A stretch of 64,000 nucleotides of DNA from [Muricauda] lutisoli (nom. illeg.). GTDB taxonomy: Bacteria; Bacteroidota; Bacteroidia; Flavobacteriales; Flavobacteriaceae. Under the pieces are notes generated by a model. That model saw nothing but the letters and a program-made list of their open reading frames with translations. It did not search any database and was not told the origin of the DNA. Positions 45,152 to 55,689 of this stretch are shown here, in pieces; position 1 is the stretch's first letter, and each line of letters begins with the position of its first letter. The DNA is taken from NCBI RefSeq assembly GCF_017313105.1, contig NZ_JAFLND010000001.1, forward strand, positions 62,001 to 126,000. Reading direction: 5' to 3'. The position numbers and the translations under genes were made by a program.

Positions 45152-45526
45152 ATGGCAAGAATTGCAGGGGTAGATATACCTAAACAAAAGCGTGGCGTTA
45201 TTTCGCTTACCTACATCTTCGGTATAGGTAAAAGCAGGGCGCAAGAAATTTTGGCAGCAGCCCAAGTAAGTGAAGATACCAAGGTTTCTGATTGGACCGA
45301 TGATGAAATCGGTAAAATCAGGGAAGCTGTTGGAGCTTACACGATTGAAGGTGAGCTTCGCTCAGAAACCCAAATGAACATCAAGCGATTGATGGACATT
45401 GGTTGTTACCGTGGAATTCGCCACAGATCTGGATTGCCATTAAGAGGTCAACGTACCAAGAACAACTCTAGGACCAGAAAAGGAAAAAGAAAAACAGTTG
45501 CCAACAAGAAAAAAGCAACTAAATAA
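45152..45526 (+). CDS. rpsM: 30S ribosomal protein S13
   Basis: 124 residues. [32 protein letters not shown], and [20 protein letters not shown] are diagnostic; the tail is basic. S13 contacts P-site tRNA and L5. It starts 2 nt after rpmJ. Confidence 0.98.
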   Translation: MARIAGVDIPKQKRGVISLTYIFGIGKSRAQEILAAAQVSEDTKVSDWTDDEIGKIREAVGAYTIEGELRSETQMNIKRLMDIGCYRGIRHRSGLPLRGQRTKNNSRTRKGKRKTVANKKKATK

Positions 45527-45538
45527 TAAGTAGGTAGT

Positions 45539-45931
45539 ATGGCAAAGGCAAGTACTAAAACAGCTAAGAAGCGCAAAGTAGTCGTAGAATCTACCGGAGA
45601 GGCGCACGTTGTTGCATCTTTCAACAACATCATTATTTCCCTTACCAATAAGAAAGGTGATGTTATTTCATGGTCTTCCGCAGGAAAAATGGGATTCCGA
45701 GGCTCAAAAAAGAACACTCCTTATGCAGCTCAGATAGCAGCAGAGGAATGTGCTAAAGTTGCTCACGAAGCAGGATTGAGAAAAGTGAAGGTTTATGTAA
45801 AAGGACCAGGTAACGGTAGGGAATCTGCTATTCGTTCCATTCACAACTCAGGAATCGAAGTAACAGAAATCATTGATGTTACTCCACTTCCGCACAACGG
45901 TTGTAGACCACCAAAAAGAAGAAGAGTTTAA
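45539..45931 (+). CDS. rpsK: 30S ribosomal protein S11
   Basis: 130 residues. [39 protein letters not shown] and the ending [18 protein letters not shown] are diagnostic. S11 lies on the platform near the mRNA exit. A 107-nt structured gap separates it from rpsD. Confidence 0.98.
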   Translation: MAKASTKTAKKRKVVVESTGEAHVVASFNNIIISLTNKKGDVISWSSAGKMGFRGSKKNTPYAAQIAAEECAKVAHEAGLRKVKVYVKGPGNGRESAIRSIHNSGIEVTEIIDVTPLPHNGCRPPKRRRV

Positions 45932-46038
45932 TAATCATTAATAGATTAATGGCCCCAAAAGGGTCTTCACCCGAAGGTGCAGTTAGATTATCGAAGGATA
46001 AGCCTTAATTCATAATCGCACTTTCAAATTAACAGAAG
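45932..46038 (+). promoter_or_regulatory. Structured leader before rpsD, possible S4 control site
   Basis: The gap between rpsK and rpsD is much longer than the 1-20 nt gaps around it. It contains GGGT-CTTC-ACCC and the alternative ACC-CGAA-GGT hairpins at about 45968-45982, which are mutually exclusive. S4 represses the alpha operon in several bacteria, so this may be its target. That function is inference. Confidence 0.4.
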
Positions 46039-46644
46039 ATGGCAAGATATACAGGACCAAAAACAAAAATCGCTAGAAAGTTTGGAGAAGCGATTTTCGG
46101 AGACGATAAGTCATTCGAAAAGAAAAATTACCCTCCAGGACAACACGGTAACAACAGACGCCGTGGTAAAAAGTCTGAATATGCAATCCAGTTGATGGAG
46201 AAGCAAAAAGCAAAATATACTTACGGTATTTTGGAAAAGCAATTTCGTAATCTTTTTGCCGAGGCAAAAAGAAAAGAGGGTGTTACCGGTGAGGTTTTGC
46301 TTCAGTTGTGTGAGTCACGTTTGGACAACGTGGTTTTCAGAATGGGAATCAGCCCATCAAGAAGAGGAGCGCGTCAGTTGGTATCGCACCGTCACATTAC
46401 CGTAAACGGGGAGGTGGTAAATATTCCATCCTATTCACTAAAAGCCGGTGATGTAGTTGGTGTTAGGGAAAAATCCAAATCAGTACAATCCATTGTTGAC
46501 TCTTTGTCTAACAATAGCAGTGTTTACGAATGGATCACATGGAACTCTGAAAAGAAAGAAGGTACTTACGTTGCCGTTCCAGAAAGACTTCAGATCCCTG
46601 AGAATATCAAGGAACAACTGATAGTCGAATTATACTCTAAATAA
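46039..46644 (+). CDS. rpsD: 30S ribosomal protein S4
   Basis: 201 residues. [20 protein letters not shown] at the start (no zinc-binding Cys cluster), [20 protein letters not shown], and the S4 domain [20 protein letters not shown] are conserved. S4 starts 30S assembly and affects decoding fidelity. It precedes rpoA by 21 nt. Confidence 0.98.
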   Translation: MARYTGPKTKIARKFGEAIFGDDKSFEKKNYPPGQHGNNRRRGKKSEYAIQLMEKQKAKYTYGILEKQFRNLFAEAKRKEGVTGEVLLQLCESRLDNVVFRMGISPSRRGARQLVSHRHITVNGEVVNIPSYSLKAGDVVGVREKSKSVQSIVDSLSNNSSVYEWITWNSEKKEGTYVAVPERLQIPENIKEQLIVELYSK

Positions 46645-46665
46645 GAATTCAACATTAATCCAATT

Positions 46666-47658
46666 ATGGCATTACTTAATTTTCAGAAGCCCGATAAAGT
46701 TATAATGATCGATTCAACAGATTTCGAGGGGAAATTCGAATTTCGTCCTTTGGAACCTGGGTATGGATTAACAGTTGGGAATGCGCTGAGAAGGGTTTTG
46801 CTTTCCTCTTTGGAAGGTTTTGCCATCACTTCTGTGCGCATAGATGGAGTTGAACATGAGTTTTCTGTTATACCAGGCGTTGTTGAAGACGTTACAGAAA
46901 TTATCCTGAACCTAAAACAAGTTAGGTTCAAAAGACAGATTGATGATGTTGAGAGCGAGACTGTATCTATTTCCGTTAGCGGAAAAGAACAAATGACAGC
47001 TGGTGACTTCCAAAAATTCATCTCAGGATACCAAGTGCTGAACCCAGACTTGGTTATCTGTAACATGGATCCTAAGGTGAGCATCAACTTAGAGATTGTT
47101 ATAGAAAAAGGTCGTGGTTATGTTCCTGCGGAGGAAAACAAAAAATCCAATGCTCCCTTGGGAAGTATTGCGGTTGATTCTGTTTACACTCCCGTAAAGA
47201 ATGTAAAATACAGCATCGAAAACTACAGGGTAGAGCAAAAAACCGATTATGAAAAATTGGTTTTTGAAATCATCACTGATGGTTCCATCCACCCAAAAGA
47301 TGCCTTGACCGAGGCTGCCAAAGTTTTGATTCACCACTTTATGTTGTTCTCCGATGAGCGTATCACCCTTGAGGCTGATGAAATTGCCCAGACCGAGACA
47401 TATGACGAGGAATCATTGCACATGCGTCAGTTGTTGAAGACGAAATTGGTAGACATGGACTTGTCCGTTAGGGCTTTGAACTGTCTTAAAGCTGCCGAAG
47501 TGGATTCTTTGGGAGATTTGGTATCCTTCAACAAAAACGATTTGATGAAATTCAGAAACTTCGGTAAAAAGTCTTTGACCGAATTGGAGGAATTGGTAAT
47601 CAACAAAGGCCTACAATTTGGTATGGACCTTTCCAAATACAAATTAGATAAAGATTAA
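46666..47658 (+). CDS. rpoA: RNA polymerase subunit alpha
   Basis: 330 residues. The N-terminal dimerisation domain has [20 protein letters not shown] (32-51), and the C-terminal domain (about 250-330) has [20 protein letters not shown] and [14 protein letters not shown], the helix-hairpin-helix fold that contacts DNA and activators. It lies between rpsD and rplQ as in most bacteria. Confidence 0.98.
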   Translation: MALLNFQKPDKVIMIDSTDFEGKFEFRPLEPGYGLTVGNALRRVLLSSLEGFAITSVRIDGVEHEFSVIPGVVEDVTEIILNLKQVRFKRQIDDVESETVSISVSGKEQMTAGDFQKFISGYQVLNPDLVICNMDPKVSINLEIVIEKGRGYVPAEENKKSNAPLGSIAVDSVYTPVKNVKYSIENYRVEQKTDYEKLVFEIITDGSIHPKDALTEAAKVLIHHFMLFSDERITLEADEIAQTETYDEESLHMRQLLKTKLVDMDLSVRALNCLKAAEVDSLGDLVSFNKNDLMKFRNFGKKSLTELEELVINKGLQFGMDLSKYKLDKD

Positions 47659-47668
47659 TAATCATATT

Positions 47669-47700
47669 TTGCTCTCCCTTTTATAGGGATCTGGTAGCAA
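47669..47700 (+). promoter_or_regulatory. Nested hairpin in the rpoA-rplQ gap
   Basis: TTGCT (47669-47673) pairs with AGCAA (47696-47700), enclosing TCCC (47675-47678) paired with GGGA (47686-47689). No T-tract follows, so it is not a terminator; it may be a processing or stability element. Confidence 0.35.
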
Positions 47701-47717
47701 GATGATAATATAGAACA

Positions 47718-48221
47718 ATGAGACACGGAAAGAAGTTTAATCACTTAGGTAGAACATCCGCCCACAGAAAGGCTATGTTGGCCAACATGGGTAGTTCCCT
47801 AATAGAGCATAAGAGAATCAATACCACGGTTGCAAAAGCCAAGGCATTGAAAAAGTTCATTGAGCCTTTGATTACTAAAGCAAAGATCGAGAACAACCAG
47901 ACTACCGAAAAAGGTACTCACAACAGAAGAGTTGTTTTCAGTAACTTGAGAAGTAAAGAGGCTGTAACAGAATTGTTCAGCACTGTAGCTGAAAAAGTTG
48001 GTGACAGACCAGGAGGTTACACAAGAATTATTAAATTGGGTAACCGATTGGGGGATAACGCTGATATGGCAATGATCGAATTGGTGGATTTCAACGAGCT
48101 TTACAACGCAGGTAAGCCTAAAAAGAAATCGACCAGAAGAAGTAGAAGAGGCGGTGGTGCCAAGAAAGCTGAGGCTCCTGCTCCAGCAGCTGAAACCAAA
48201 ACTGACGATTCTGAAGAATAA
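47718..48221 (+). CDS. rplQ: 50S ribosomal protein L17 with C-terminal extension
   Basis: 167 residues. The core (1-120) starts [20 protein letters not shown] and contains [20 protein letters not shown] and MIELVDFN. Beyond it is a basic then Ala/Glu-rich tail ([20 protein letters not shown] and on) of about 35 residues, absent in E. coli but common in Bacteroidota. Last gene of the ribosomal run, followed by a strong terminator. Confidence 0.97.
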   Translation: MRHGKKFNHLGRTSAHRKAMLANMGSSLIEHKRINTTVAKAKALKKFIEPLITKAKIENNQTTEKGTHNRRVVFSNLRSKEAVTELFSTVAEKVGDRPGGYTRIIKLGNRLGDNADMAMIELVDFNELYNAGKPKKKSTRRSRRGGGAKKAEAPAPAAETKTDDSEE

Positions 48222-48251
48222 GAAGAATGTTATTAACTATTGTATTTAACG

Positions 48252-48283
48252 AAAAAGGATAAGTGAGAACTTATCCTTTTTTT
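48252..48283 (+). terminator. Strong terminator closing the ribosomal gene run
   Basis: AAAAAGGATAAGT (48252-48264), loop GAGA and ACTTATCCTTTTT (48269-48281) form a 13-bp stem ending in a T-run. It lies 31 nt after the rplQ stop. Confidence 0.93.
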
Positions 48284-48318
48284 ATGTTTTTTTGTCTTAA
48301 CTGAAACTAGAGCACGAA

Positions 48319-49431
48319 ATGAAGTATCATACAAAGAAAAAAGCGTTGATTTTGTTGGCCGATGGAACCATATTTTATGGTAAGGCCGTTGGAGGAAGAG
48401 AAGGTACCGCAGTAGGGGAAGTATGTTTCAATACTGGGATGACAGGTTACCAGGAGATTTTTACCGACCCATCTTATTACGGGCAGTTAATGGTGACCAC
48501 CAATGCCCATATCGGTAACTACGGGGCCCACGAAGACGAAGTGGAATCCGATTCTGTTAAGATTGCAGGCCTTATCTGTAAAAATTTCAGTTATGAATAC
48601 TCAAGACCGGATGCAACAATGAGCCTCTTGGATTTCTTGGACAAAAACAACCTTTTGGCCATCTCCGATGTGGACACCCGTGCTTTGGTGAGCTACATTA
48701 GGGATAATGGAGCCATGAATGCATTGATCTCTACAAAAGTGGACGATATCGATGCTTTAAAAGAAGAGTTGAAGCAAGTGCCCAGTATGGAAGGTTTGGA
48801 GCTTTCTTCCAAAGTGTCTACAAAAGAACCTTATTTCTACGGAGATGAAAGTTCTGATATCAAAATATCCGCTTTGGATATCGGAATCAAAAAGAACATC
48901 TTAAGAAATTTGGCCAAAAGAGGAGCTTATATCAAAGTCTTCCCATACAATACATCTTATGATGAAATGAAGGAATGGAATCCGGACGGATATTTTATAT
49001 CCAACGGTCCCGGTGACCCCGAGCCTTTGACGGATGCTGTAGCCGCCACTAAAGAAATGATTGCATCCGATAAACCATTGTTCGGAATTTGTTTGGGGCA
49101 TCAGGTATTGGCCTTGGCCAATGGAGTTTCTACTTACAAAATGCATAATGGGCACAGAGGTATAAACCACCCAATCTTAAATTTGATTACAGGAAAAGGA
49201 GAAATAACTTCCCAAAACCACGGATTCGCGGTAAACAGGGAAGAAACTGAAGCAAATGCAGAATTGGAAATTACGCATACACATTTGAACGATCAAACTG
49301 TCGCAGGTATCAAAATGAAGAGCAAGGACGTTTTCTCGGTACAATATCATCCAGAAGCAAGTCCAGGTCCTCACGATGCAGATTATCTGTTCGACCAGTT
49401 CTTTGATTTGATCAAGGCTAGGAAAAACTAA
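48319..49431 (+). CDS. carA: Carbamoyl-phosphate synthase small subunit
   Basis: 370 residues. The N-terminal CarA domain has LILLADGTIFYGKAVGGREG and CFNTGMTGYQEIFTDPSYYG; the C-terminal class I glutaminase domain has nucleophile Cys in FGICLGHQVLAL and His/Glu in QYHPEASPGPHDAD. It supplies ammonia to CarB for arginine and pyrimidine synthesis. carB is not in the window. It stands alone after the ribosomal terminator and 116 nt before eno. Confidence 0.97.
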   Translation: MKYHTKKKALILLADGTIFYGKAVGGREGTAVGEVCFNTGMTGYQEIFTDPSYYGQLMVTTNAHIGNYGAHEDEVESDSVKIAGLICKNFSYEYSRPDATMSLLDFLDKNNLLAISDVDTRALVSYIRDNGAMNALISTKVDDIDALKEELKQVPSMEGLELSSKVSTKEPYFYGDESSDIKISALDIGIKKNILRNLAKRGAYIKVFPYNTSYDEMKEWNPDGYFISNGPGDPEPLTDAVAATKEMIASDKPLFGICLGHQVLALANGVSTYKMHNGHRGINHPILNLITGKGEITSQNHGFAVNREETEANAELEITHTHLNDQTVAGIKMKSKDVFSVQYHPEASPGPHDADYLFDQFFDLIKARKN

Positions 49432-49523
49432 AACGTTATAGTTTTGTTTTTAAGCAATTAAGTGCGTTTTGTGAGTAATATCATGGAGTTAAAAACGCCA
49501 CCTTTTGTATCTTAGCCCAATAA

Positions 49524-50837
<1,314 letters not shown>

Positions 50838-50860
50838 GCATAATAATTATTTAGCATACA

Positions 50861-50894
50861 AAAGGCCTTTTCCAAATGGGAAAGGCTTTTTTTT
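50861..50894 (+). terminator. Terminator after eno
   Basis: GCCTTTTCC and GGGAAAGGC around 50865-50886 with loop AAAT, flanked by A and T runs ending in eight T. It lies 24 nt after the eno stop. Confidence 0.88.
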
Positions 50895-50957
50895 GTTTCA
50901 ATAACAAACTTTGGTTAAATTAAGGGTTCAACTAAACACCCATTCAAATTCTCCCAT

Positions 50958-52496
50958 ATGAATAACTTTCTTTTTGTTGCCGCCGAAAACGATGCTTTGG
51001 AAAACTGTAAAGCTGGTGGTATGGGCGACGTAGTTCGCGATGTGCCACGACAAATTTCAGAACGGGGCGACAAGGTGCATGTTGTTGTGCCAGCTTATTC
51101 CAGACTTCATCATGGGGGTTTGCCCAGGACTACCTTGAACTTTTCACTAAGAGGCATTACCTATACTGCCGAATTGTATGAGGTAAAGCCCAAAAAGGAG
51201 TTTCCGAACATCTTTCATTATGTGTTGCACCATCCCGAGATAGAGGCTGGAGATATTGCACATATATATCACAACGACCCGGAAGAGCCTTTCTATACCG
51301 ATGCCATAAAGTATTTTATATTTTGCACCGCTGTAGCAGAAGCCATAAAGCATGGAGCATTTGGAGATGTGGATGTTATTCATTTGCATGACTGGCATTC
51401 CAGTTTGTTGTTGTTTTTAAGGGAATACCATCCGGATTATACCAATCTGAAGGATATCAGGACCATATATAGTATTCATAATCTCGCTATTCAGGGCATA
51501 CGTCCCTTTGATGGTAATTATTCATCCGTGAAAAATTGGTTTCCCAATGTTCCTTTGGACTACCAAAAGTTGATGGATTACAGGTACCAAGATTGCATTA
51601 ACCTTATGGCTGTTGGAATAAGATTTGCCGATGCAGTGCACACCGTTTCGCCATCTTATAAAGAAGATGTACTGTTGCCCAGTTCTCCCCCGGAATTTAT
51701 AGGAGGGGAAGGATTGGAGAAGGATTTGCAACAGGCAGATAAAGAAGGCCGATTGTTCGGTATTTTGAACGGTTGCAATTATAAGAACATCAACAAGGAG
51801 AAAAAAGGAAATATTTACCGAAATACAGTCAAGGCATTGTTCGGTTGGCTGCAACAGGAAGATAAAAAATACAAGGCCGACTTTTTGGCCCACACAGGGG
51901 AGAAAATTATGGCCTTTGTAGATGACAGGCCCAAATTTATTGCATCCAGTGTAGCGCGATTAACAGAACAAAAGTTTTATTTCTTCATGCGTTCACCAGA
52001 AGCTTTTGTTGAAATTCTGAAACATTTGGAGAAAGTTGATGGAATTTTCATGCTATTGGGTACAGGTGCACCTGAGTATGAAGAGTTATTCAGAAAGCTT
52101 AGTTACGAACACAAGAACTTTATTTTCACTAATGGTCAGTCGGAGAAGCTCATCGACTCCATGTACTTGGAATCCGACCTATATTTTATGCCCAGTCTTT
52201 TTGAACCCTGTGGTATAAGCCAAATGCTGGCCATGAGAAATGGGAATCCTTGTTTGGTTCATCATACGGGAGGGCTCAAAGATACTGTAGAACACATGAA
52301 GACGGGTTTTAGCTTTGATGGCGATACGTATGACGAGAAAATAAAAAGCATGCTGGAAGCCTTGGATATAGCTTTGGATGTATTCCAAAACGATAAGCCG
52401 ACCTGGAAAAAAATACAAGCTGCGGCAAGAAAAAAGCGATTCACTTGGAAGAAATCGGTGGACGAATATTATAAACTGCTCTACAAATTGGATTGA
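50958..52496 (+). CDS. GT5-family glycogen/starch synthase-like glycosyltransferase
   Basis: 512 residues, GT-B fold. The N-terminal domain has KAGGMGDVVRDVP (18-30), a variant of the KxGGLGDV ADP-glucose motif, and the catalytic-His segment VIHLHDWHSSLL. The C-terminal domain has ASSVARLTEQK and the acidic SLFEPCGISQM, the usual GT5 signature. Some positions are unusual: the GILNGID motif reads GILNGCN and the QKG motif QKF. It probably transfers glucose from a nucleotide sugar to an alpha-glucan, but lies apart from any glgB/glgC genes, and specificity is uncertain. It sits between eno and gltA. Confidence 0.85.
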   Translation: MNNFLFVAAENDALENCKAGGMGDVVRDVPRQISERGDKVHVVVPAYSRLHHGGLPRTTLNFSLRGITYTAELYEVKPKKEFPNIFHYVLHHPEIEAGDIAHIYHNDPEEPFYTDAIKYFIFCTAVAEAIKHGAFGDVDVIHLHDWHSSLLLFLREYHPDYTNLKDIRTIYSIHNLAIQGIRPFDGNYSSVKNWFPNVPLDYQKLMDYRYQDCINLMAVGIRFADAVHTVSPSYKEDVLLPSSPPEFIGGEGLEKDLQQADKEGRLFGILNGCNYKNINKEKKGNIYRNTVKALFGWLQQEDKKYKADFLAHTGEKIMAFVDDRPKFIASSVARLTEQKFYFFMRSPEAFVEILKHLEKVDGIFMLLGTGAPEYEELFRKLSYEHKNFIFTNGQSEKLIDSMYLESDLYFMPSLFEPCGISQMLAMRNGNPCLVHHTGGLKDTVEHMKTGFSFDGDTYDEKIKSMLEALDIALDVFQNDKPTWKKIQAAARKKRFTWKKSVDEYYKLLYKLD

Positions 52497-52616
52497 ACCA
52501 ATTCTTCTATATCAATTTAGCGTTAATATCAACACAAATAGCGGCTGTAAATTGTTAATGGCTGTGCTTTTTCGTAATTTTCGCATTCAATTTTTACTAA
52601 TCTATTAAAATATAAA

Positions 52617-53900
52617 ATGTCGGATAAAGCTATACTCGAATACGGGGGAGAACGGTTTGAATTCCCTGTTATCAAAGGTACTGAAGATGAATTGGCCATA
52701 GATATTAAAACCTTGAGGGCCTCAACAGGAATGGTGACCATTGATCCAGGATATAAAAACACGGGATCTTGCGAAAGCGCCATTACCTTTTTGAACGGTG
52801 AGCAGGGTATTTTGAGGTATCGTGGGTATTCCATTGAAGACCTAGCGGAGAAAGCCGACTTCTTGGAGGTAGCCTATCTTTTGATTTTTGGTGAATTGCC
52901 GAACAAAGAGCAGCTGGAAAAATTCCATGACGATATTAAGGAAGAGTCCCAAGTAGATGAGGAAATGAAGAAAATTTTGGATGCTTTTCCAAAATCGGCG
53001 CACCCCATGGGCGTACTTTCTTCAATGACCAGTGCGTTGGTCGCATTTAACCCATCCTGTGTAGATGTTGCTTCCGAATCGGCTATGTACAATTCAATTG
53101 TTCGAATTTTGGCCAAATTCCCTGTTTTGGTGGCTTGGACCCTACGCAAAAAGAAAGGTCTGCCGTTGGATTATGGGGACGATGCCTTAGGTTATGTGGA
53201 GAACGTTCATAAAATGATGTTCAAAAGACCGAACAAAGAATACACAAAAGATCAAATAGCCATAAATGCCTTGGACAAGCTGTTGATTTTACATGCTGAT
53301 CACGAACAAAACTGTTCAACCTCCACGGTTCGTATTGTTGGGTCTTCGCACGCAGGACTTTTTGCTTCACTTTCTGCAGGTATTTCCGCTCTTTGGGGAC
53401 CCTTGCACGGAGGTGCCAACCAAGCTGTTTTGGAAATGTTGGAAGCCATCGAGGCCGATGGTGGTGATACCAAAAAATACATGGCGAAGGCCAAGGATAA
53501 AAATGATCCGTTCAGATTGATGGGCTTCGGACACCGAGTCTATAAAAACTTTGACCCAAGGGCAAAAATCATTAAAAAATCTGCAGACGAAGTATTGGGC
53601 AACTTAGGAATTGAAGATCCTATTTTGGATATCGCCAAGGGATTGGAGAAAGAAGCCTTGGAAGACAAGTACTTTGTAGATAGAAAACTATATCCTAATG
53701 TGGATTTCTATTCGGGGATTATCTACCGTGCTTTAGGAATACCAACGGAAATGTTTACGGTAATGTTTGCTTTGGGCAGATTGCCCGGTTGGATAGCCCA
53801 ATGGAGAGAAATGAGACTGAGAAAAGAACCTATCGGAAGACCAAGACAAGTTTATATTGGAGAGAAACATAGAGAATTTGTTCCATTGGAGAAAAGATAA
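52617..53900 (+). CDS. gltA: Citrate synthase
   Basis: 427 residues, the hexameric bacterial type by length. Catalytic motifs are LILHADHEQNCSTSTVRIVG, WGPLHGGANQAVLEMLE, LMGFGHRVYKNFDPRAKIIK (His) and VDFYSGIIYRALGIPTEMFT (Asp). It condenses oxaloacetate with acetyl-CoA at the entry of the TCA cycle. Own terminator downstream; 120 nt after the GT5 gene. Confidence 0.98.
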   Translation: MSDKAILEYGGERFEFPVIKGTEDELAIDIKTLRASTGMVTIDPGYKNTGSCESAITFLNGEQGILRYRGYSIEDLAEKADFLEVAYLLIFGELPNKEQLEKFHDDIKEESQVDEEMKKILDAFPKSAHPMGVLSSMTSALVAFNPSCVDVASESAMYNSIVRILAKFPVLVAWTLRKKKGLPLDYGDDALGYVENVHKMMFKRPNKEYTKDQIAINALDKLLILHADHEQNCSTSTVRIVGSSHAGLFASLSAGISALWGPLHGGANQAVLEMLEAIEADGGDTKKYMAKAKDKNDPFRLMGFGHRVYKNFDPRAKIIKKSADEVLGNLGIEDPILDIAKGLEKEALEDKYFVDRKLYPNVDFYSGIIYRALGIPTEMFTVMFALGRLPGWIAQWREMRLRKEPIGRPRQVYIGEKHREFVPLEKR

Positions 53901-53922
53901 GGTTTAGGACGAAAAGGAAAAT

Positions 53923-53954
53923 AAAAGGGGCGATTTAAGCCCCTTTTATTTTTT
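53923..53954. terminator. Bidirectional terminator between gltA and the convergent gene
   Basis: AAAAGGGGC (53923-53931) and GCCCCTTTT (53939-53947) flank a 7-nt loop, followed by ATTTTTTT. It lies between convergent genes; the A-run on the left gives a T-run for the minus strand too. Confidence 0.9.
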
Positions 53955-53968
53955 TATAGCATTACAGA

Positions 53969-54433
53969 TCAAAGCCTTCCAACGGTGTTTCCGTTCAATG
54001 ATCTGTCACTATCATAGCAAATTCGCATAATTTCACATTGGTAATGTTTTTGAATGTCGGAAATGGCATTGTCGGTAAAAGCGCTTTTGGCTTTTTGAAA
54101 CGTTTGGTGGATAAACTCGTGAGCGTCCACTGTGTTTAAGTTTTTTAGCGTCGAATTCATGGATTCACCGAATCTGTTCACAGACTCATTTACTTTCTTA
54201 ATGCTCCAATCAACATGGTCCTTTACTTCTTTTGAGTGCATGGAATAGTCTATTGGAAAATCACTCTCTTTTATGCAATCGTCATATTTAACGGCATAAA
54301 TTGTATCCATTGGTATGTTGGAATTTGCTTTAAAGGTAAAATTGAGGGTCTCAATTCTTTGGAAAGCATTTATGCCCCCCAATAAAACAAATACTGTTGC
54401 CAGTAAACCAGAAGCTAATAGCATTTTTTTCAT
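53969..54433 (-). CDS. Small secreted or membrane-anchored protein, unknown
   Basis: 154 residues from ATG 54433, chosen because an upstream extension to 54484 would add an unlikely hydrophobic stretch. MKKMLLASGLLATVFVLLGG is a signal peptide or anchor. The mature part has DTIYAVKYDDCIKESDFPID, a long helical middle (NESVNRFGESMNSTLKNL) and three Cys (DDCI, YQCE, RICY), two of which could pair. No family is recognised. Divergent from the ADI-family gene. Confidence 0.6.
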   Translation of the reverse strand: MKKMLLASGLLATVFVLLGGINAFQRIETLNFTFKANSNIPMDTIYAVKYDDCIKESDFPIDYSMHSKEVKDHVDWSIKKVNESVNRFGESMNSTLKNLNTVDAHEFIHQTFQKAKSAFTDNAISDIQKHYQCEIMRICYDSDRSLNGNTVGRL

Positions 54434-54642
54434 TTGTAGGAAAAATCTTAATACAAATGTAATAATTAATAAAAAAACAGTCAAACGGATTAGATGTAAA
54501 TTTTACATGAACAGCCATATTTTAACAAGGTGAGAGGCAATTGGTTATGTTAGATATAGTATTCCTATTTATCATGGGCATTCACTTAAATCAGATTGCT
54601 ATTTTTCCCTTTCTAGGAGATGGTAAATAGTCAGCAAAACAC

Positions 54643-54650
54643 TAGATTTG
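54643..54650 (+). promoter_or_regulatory. Possible -7 box for the ADI-family gene
   Basis: TAGATTTG matches TAnnTTTG exactly, 71 nt before the ATG at 54722. No clear -33 TTTG is at normal distance. Confidence 0.35.
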
Positions 54651-54721
54651 CCTCAGAAAATTTAAGGATTTCCTTTATCGCTTTCATTGGCCTACATTTT
54701 ATGGGCATTAATACCAATTTT

Positions 54722-55636
54722 ATGATTGAATTAAACGTTGTTGATGAGACCAGCAGGCTAAAAGCCGTGATATTGGGAACTGCTGAAAGTAATGGCCCCG
54801 TTCCTACAATTGAGGAAGCCTACGATCCTAAATCCATTGAGCATATAAAGGCAGGAACGTATCCCAAAGAAGCCGACATGGTTAAGGAAATGGAAGCCTT
54901 TGCCCAAGTATTCGACAAGTATGGCGTGAAAGTGTACCGACCTGAAGTGTTGGAAGACTGTAATCAAATATTTGCAAGGGATATTGCTTTTGTGATAGAG
55001 GACAAACTCTTCCATGCCAATATTTTGCCCGACCGCGAGCGGGAATTTATGGCCATCCATGAGGTTTTGGATCAAATTGATCCCACAAAGATTGTTCGCC
55101 CGCCCGAAGAAGTTCATATTGAAGGAGGCGACGTGATGCCGTGGAACGAACATATTTTTATTGGAACCTACACAGGCGAGGACTATGCAAGTTACATTAC
55201 TGCACGAACCAATATCGAAGCCGTTGAATTTATTCGGGATATGTTTCCCCATAAAACGGTAAAATCCTTCGAACTTCGAAAATCCAATACCGATCCCAAG
55301 GAGAATGCACTGCATTTGGATTGTTGTTTCCAACCTGTAGGAAGGGACAAGGCGATTTTGCACAAAAATGGATTTTTGGTAGAGGAGGAGTACCAATATT
55401 TGGTCGACTTCTTTGGTCCGGAGAATATTTTTGAAATCAATAAGGATGAGATGTATCAAATGTTCAGTAATGTCTTTTCCATATCGCCCGAAGTGGTGGT
55501 GTCGGAAAAGCGTTTTACCCGGCTGAACAATTGGCTTAGGGACCAAGGATTCACCGTCGAGGAGATTCCCTATGCCGAAATAGCCAAGCAAGAAGGTTTG
55601 TTGCGTTGTAGCACTATGCCTTTGATCCGAGAATAA
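54722..55636 (+). CDS. Arginine deiminase/dimethylargininase-family pentein hydrolase
   Basis: 304 residues from ATG 54722; an open frame to 54620 is rejected because family members start MxxNVxxETSRLKAVILG. Pentein fold with the guanidinium-binding acids in FARDIAFVI and EGGDVMPW, catalytic His in ALHLDCCFQPV and Cys near the end in LRCSTMPLIRE. Likely substrates are arginine, methylarginine or a related amidine, giving citrulline. The next gene encodes a second pentein enzyme, 53 nt later, so a two-step route is likely. Cytoplasmic, no signal peptide. Confidence 0.85.
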   Translation: MIELNVVDETSRLKAVILGTAESNGPVPTIEEAYDPKSIEHIKAGTYPKEADMVKEMEAFAQVFDKYGVKVYRPEVLEDCNQIFARDIAFVIEDKLFHANILPDREREFMAIHEVLDQIDPTKIVRPPEEVHIEGGDVMPWNEHIFIGTYTGEDYASYITARTNIEAVEFIRDMFPHKTVKSFELRKSNTDPKENALHLDCCFQPVGRDKAILHKNGFLVEEEYQYLVDFFGPENIFEINKDEMYQMFSNVFSISPEVVVSEKRFTRLNNWLRDQGFTVEEIPYAEIAKQEGLLRCSTMPLIRE

Positions 55637-55689
55637 TTTTTTAACCCTAACTTCCTGCTGCCACAGGTATAATCAAAACAGTCAAAGTA

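Noticed and set aside
54548..54631. 27-codon hydrophobic frame upstream of the ADI-family gene
   Set aside because: Ends before the candidate promoter box and has no conservation evidence; likely chance in A/T-rich DNA.
54758..55591. 277-residue open frame on the minus strand
   Set aside because: Antisense shadow of the clear ADI-family gene; low-complexity Ile/Phe/Leu-rich translation with no motif.
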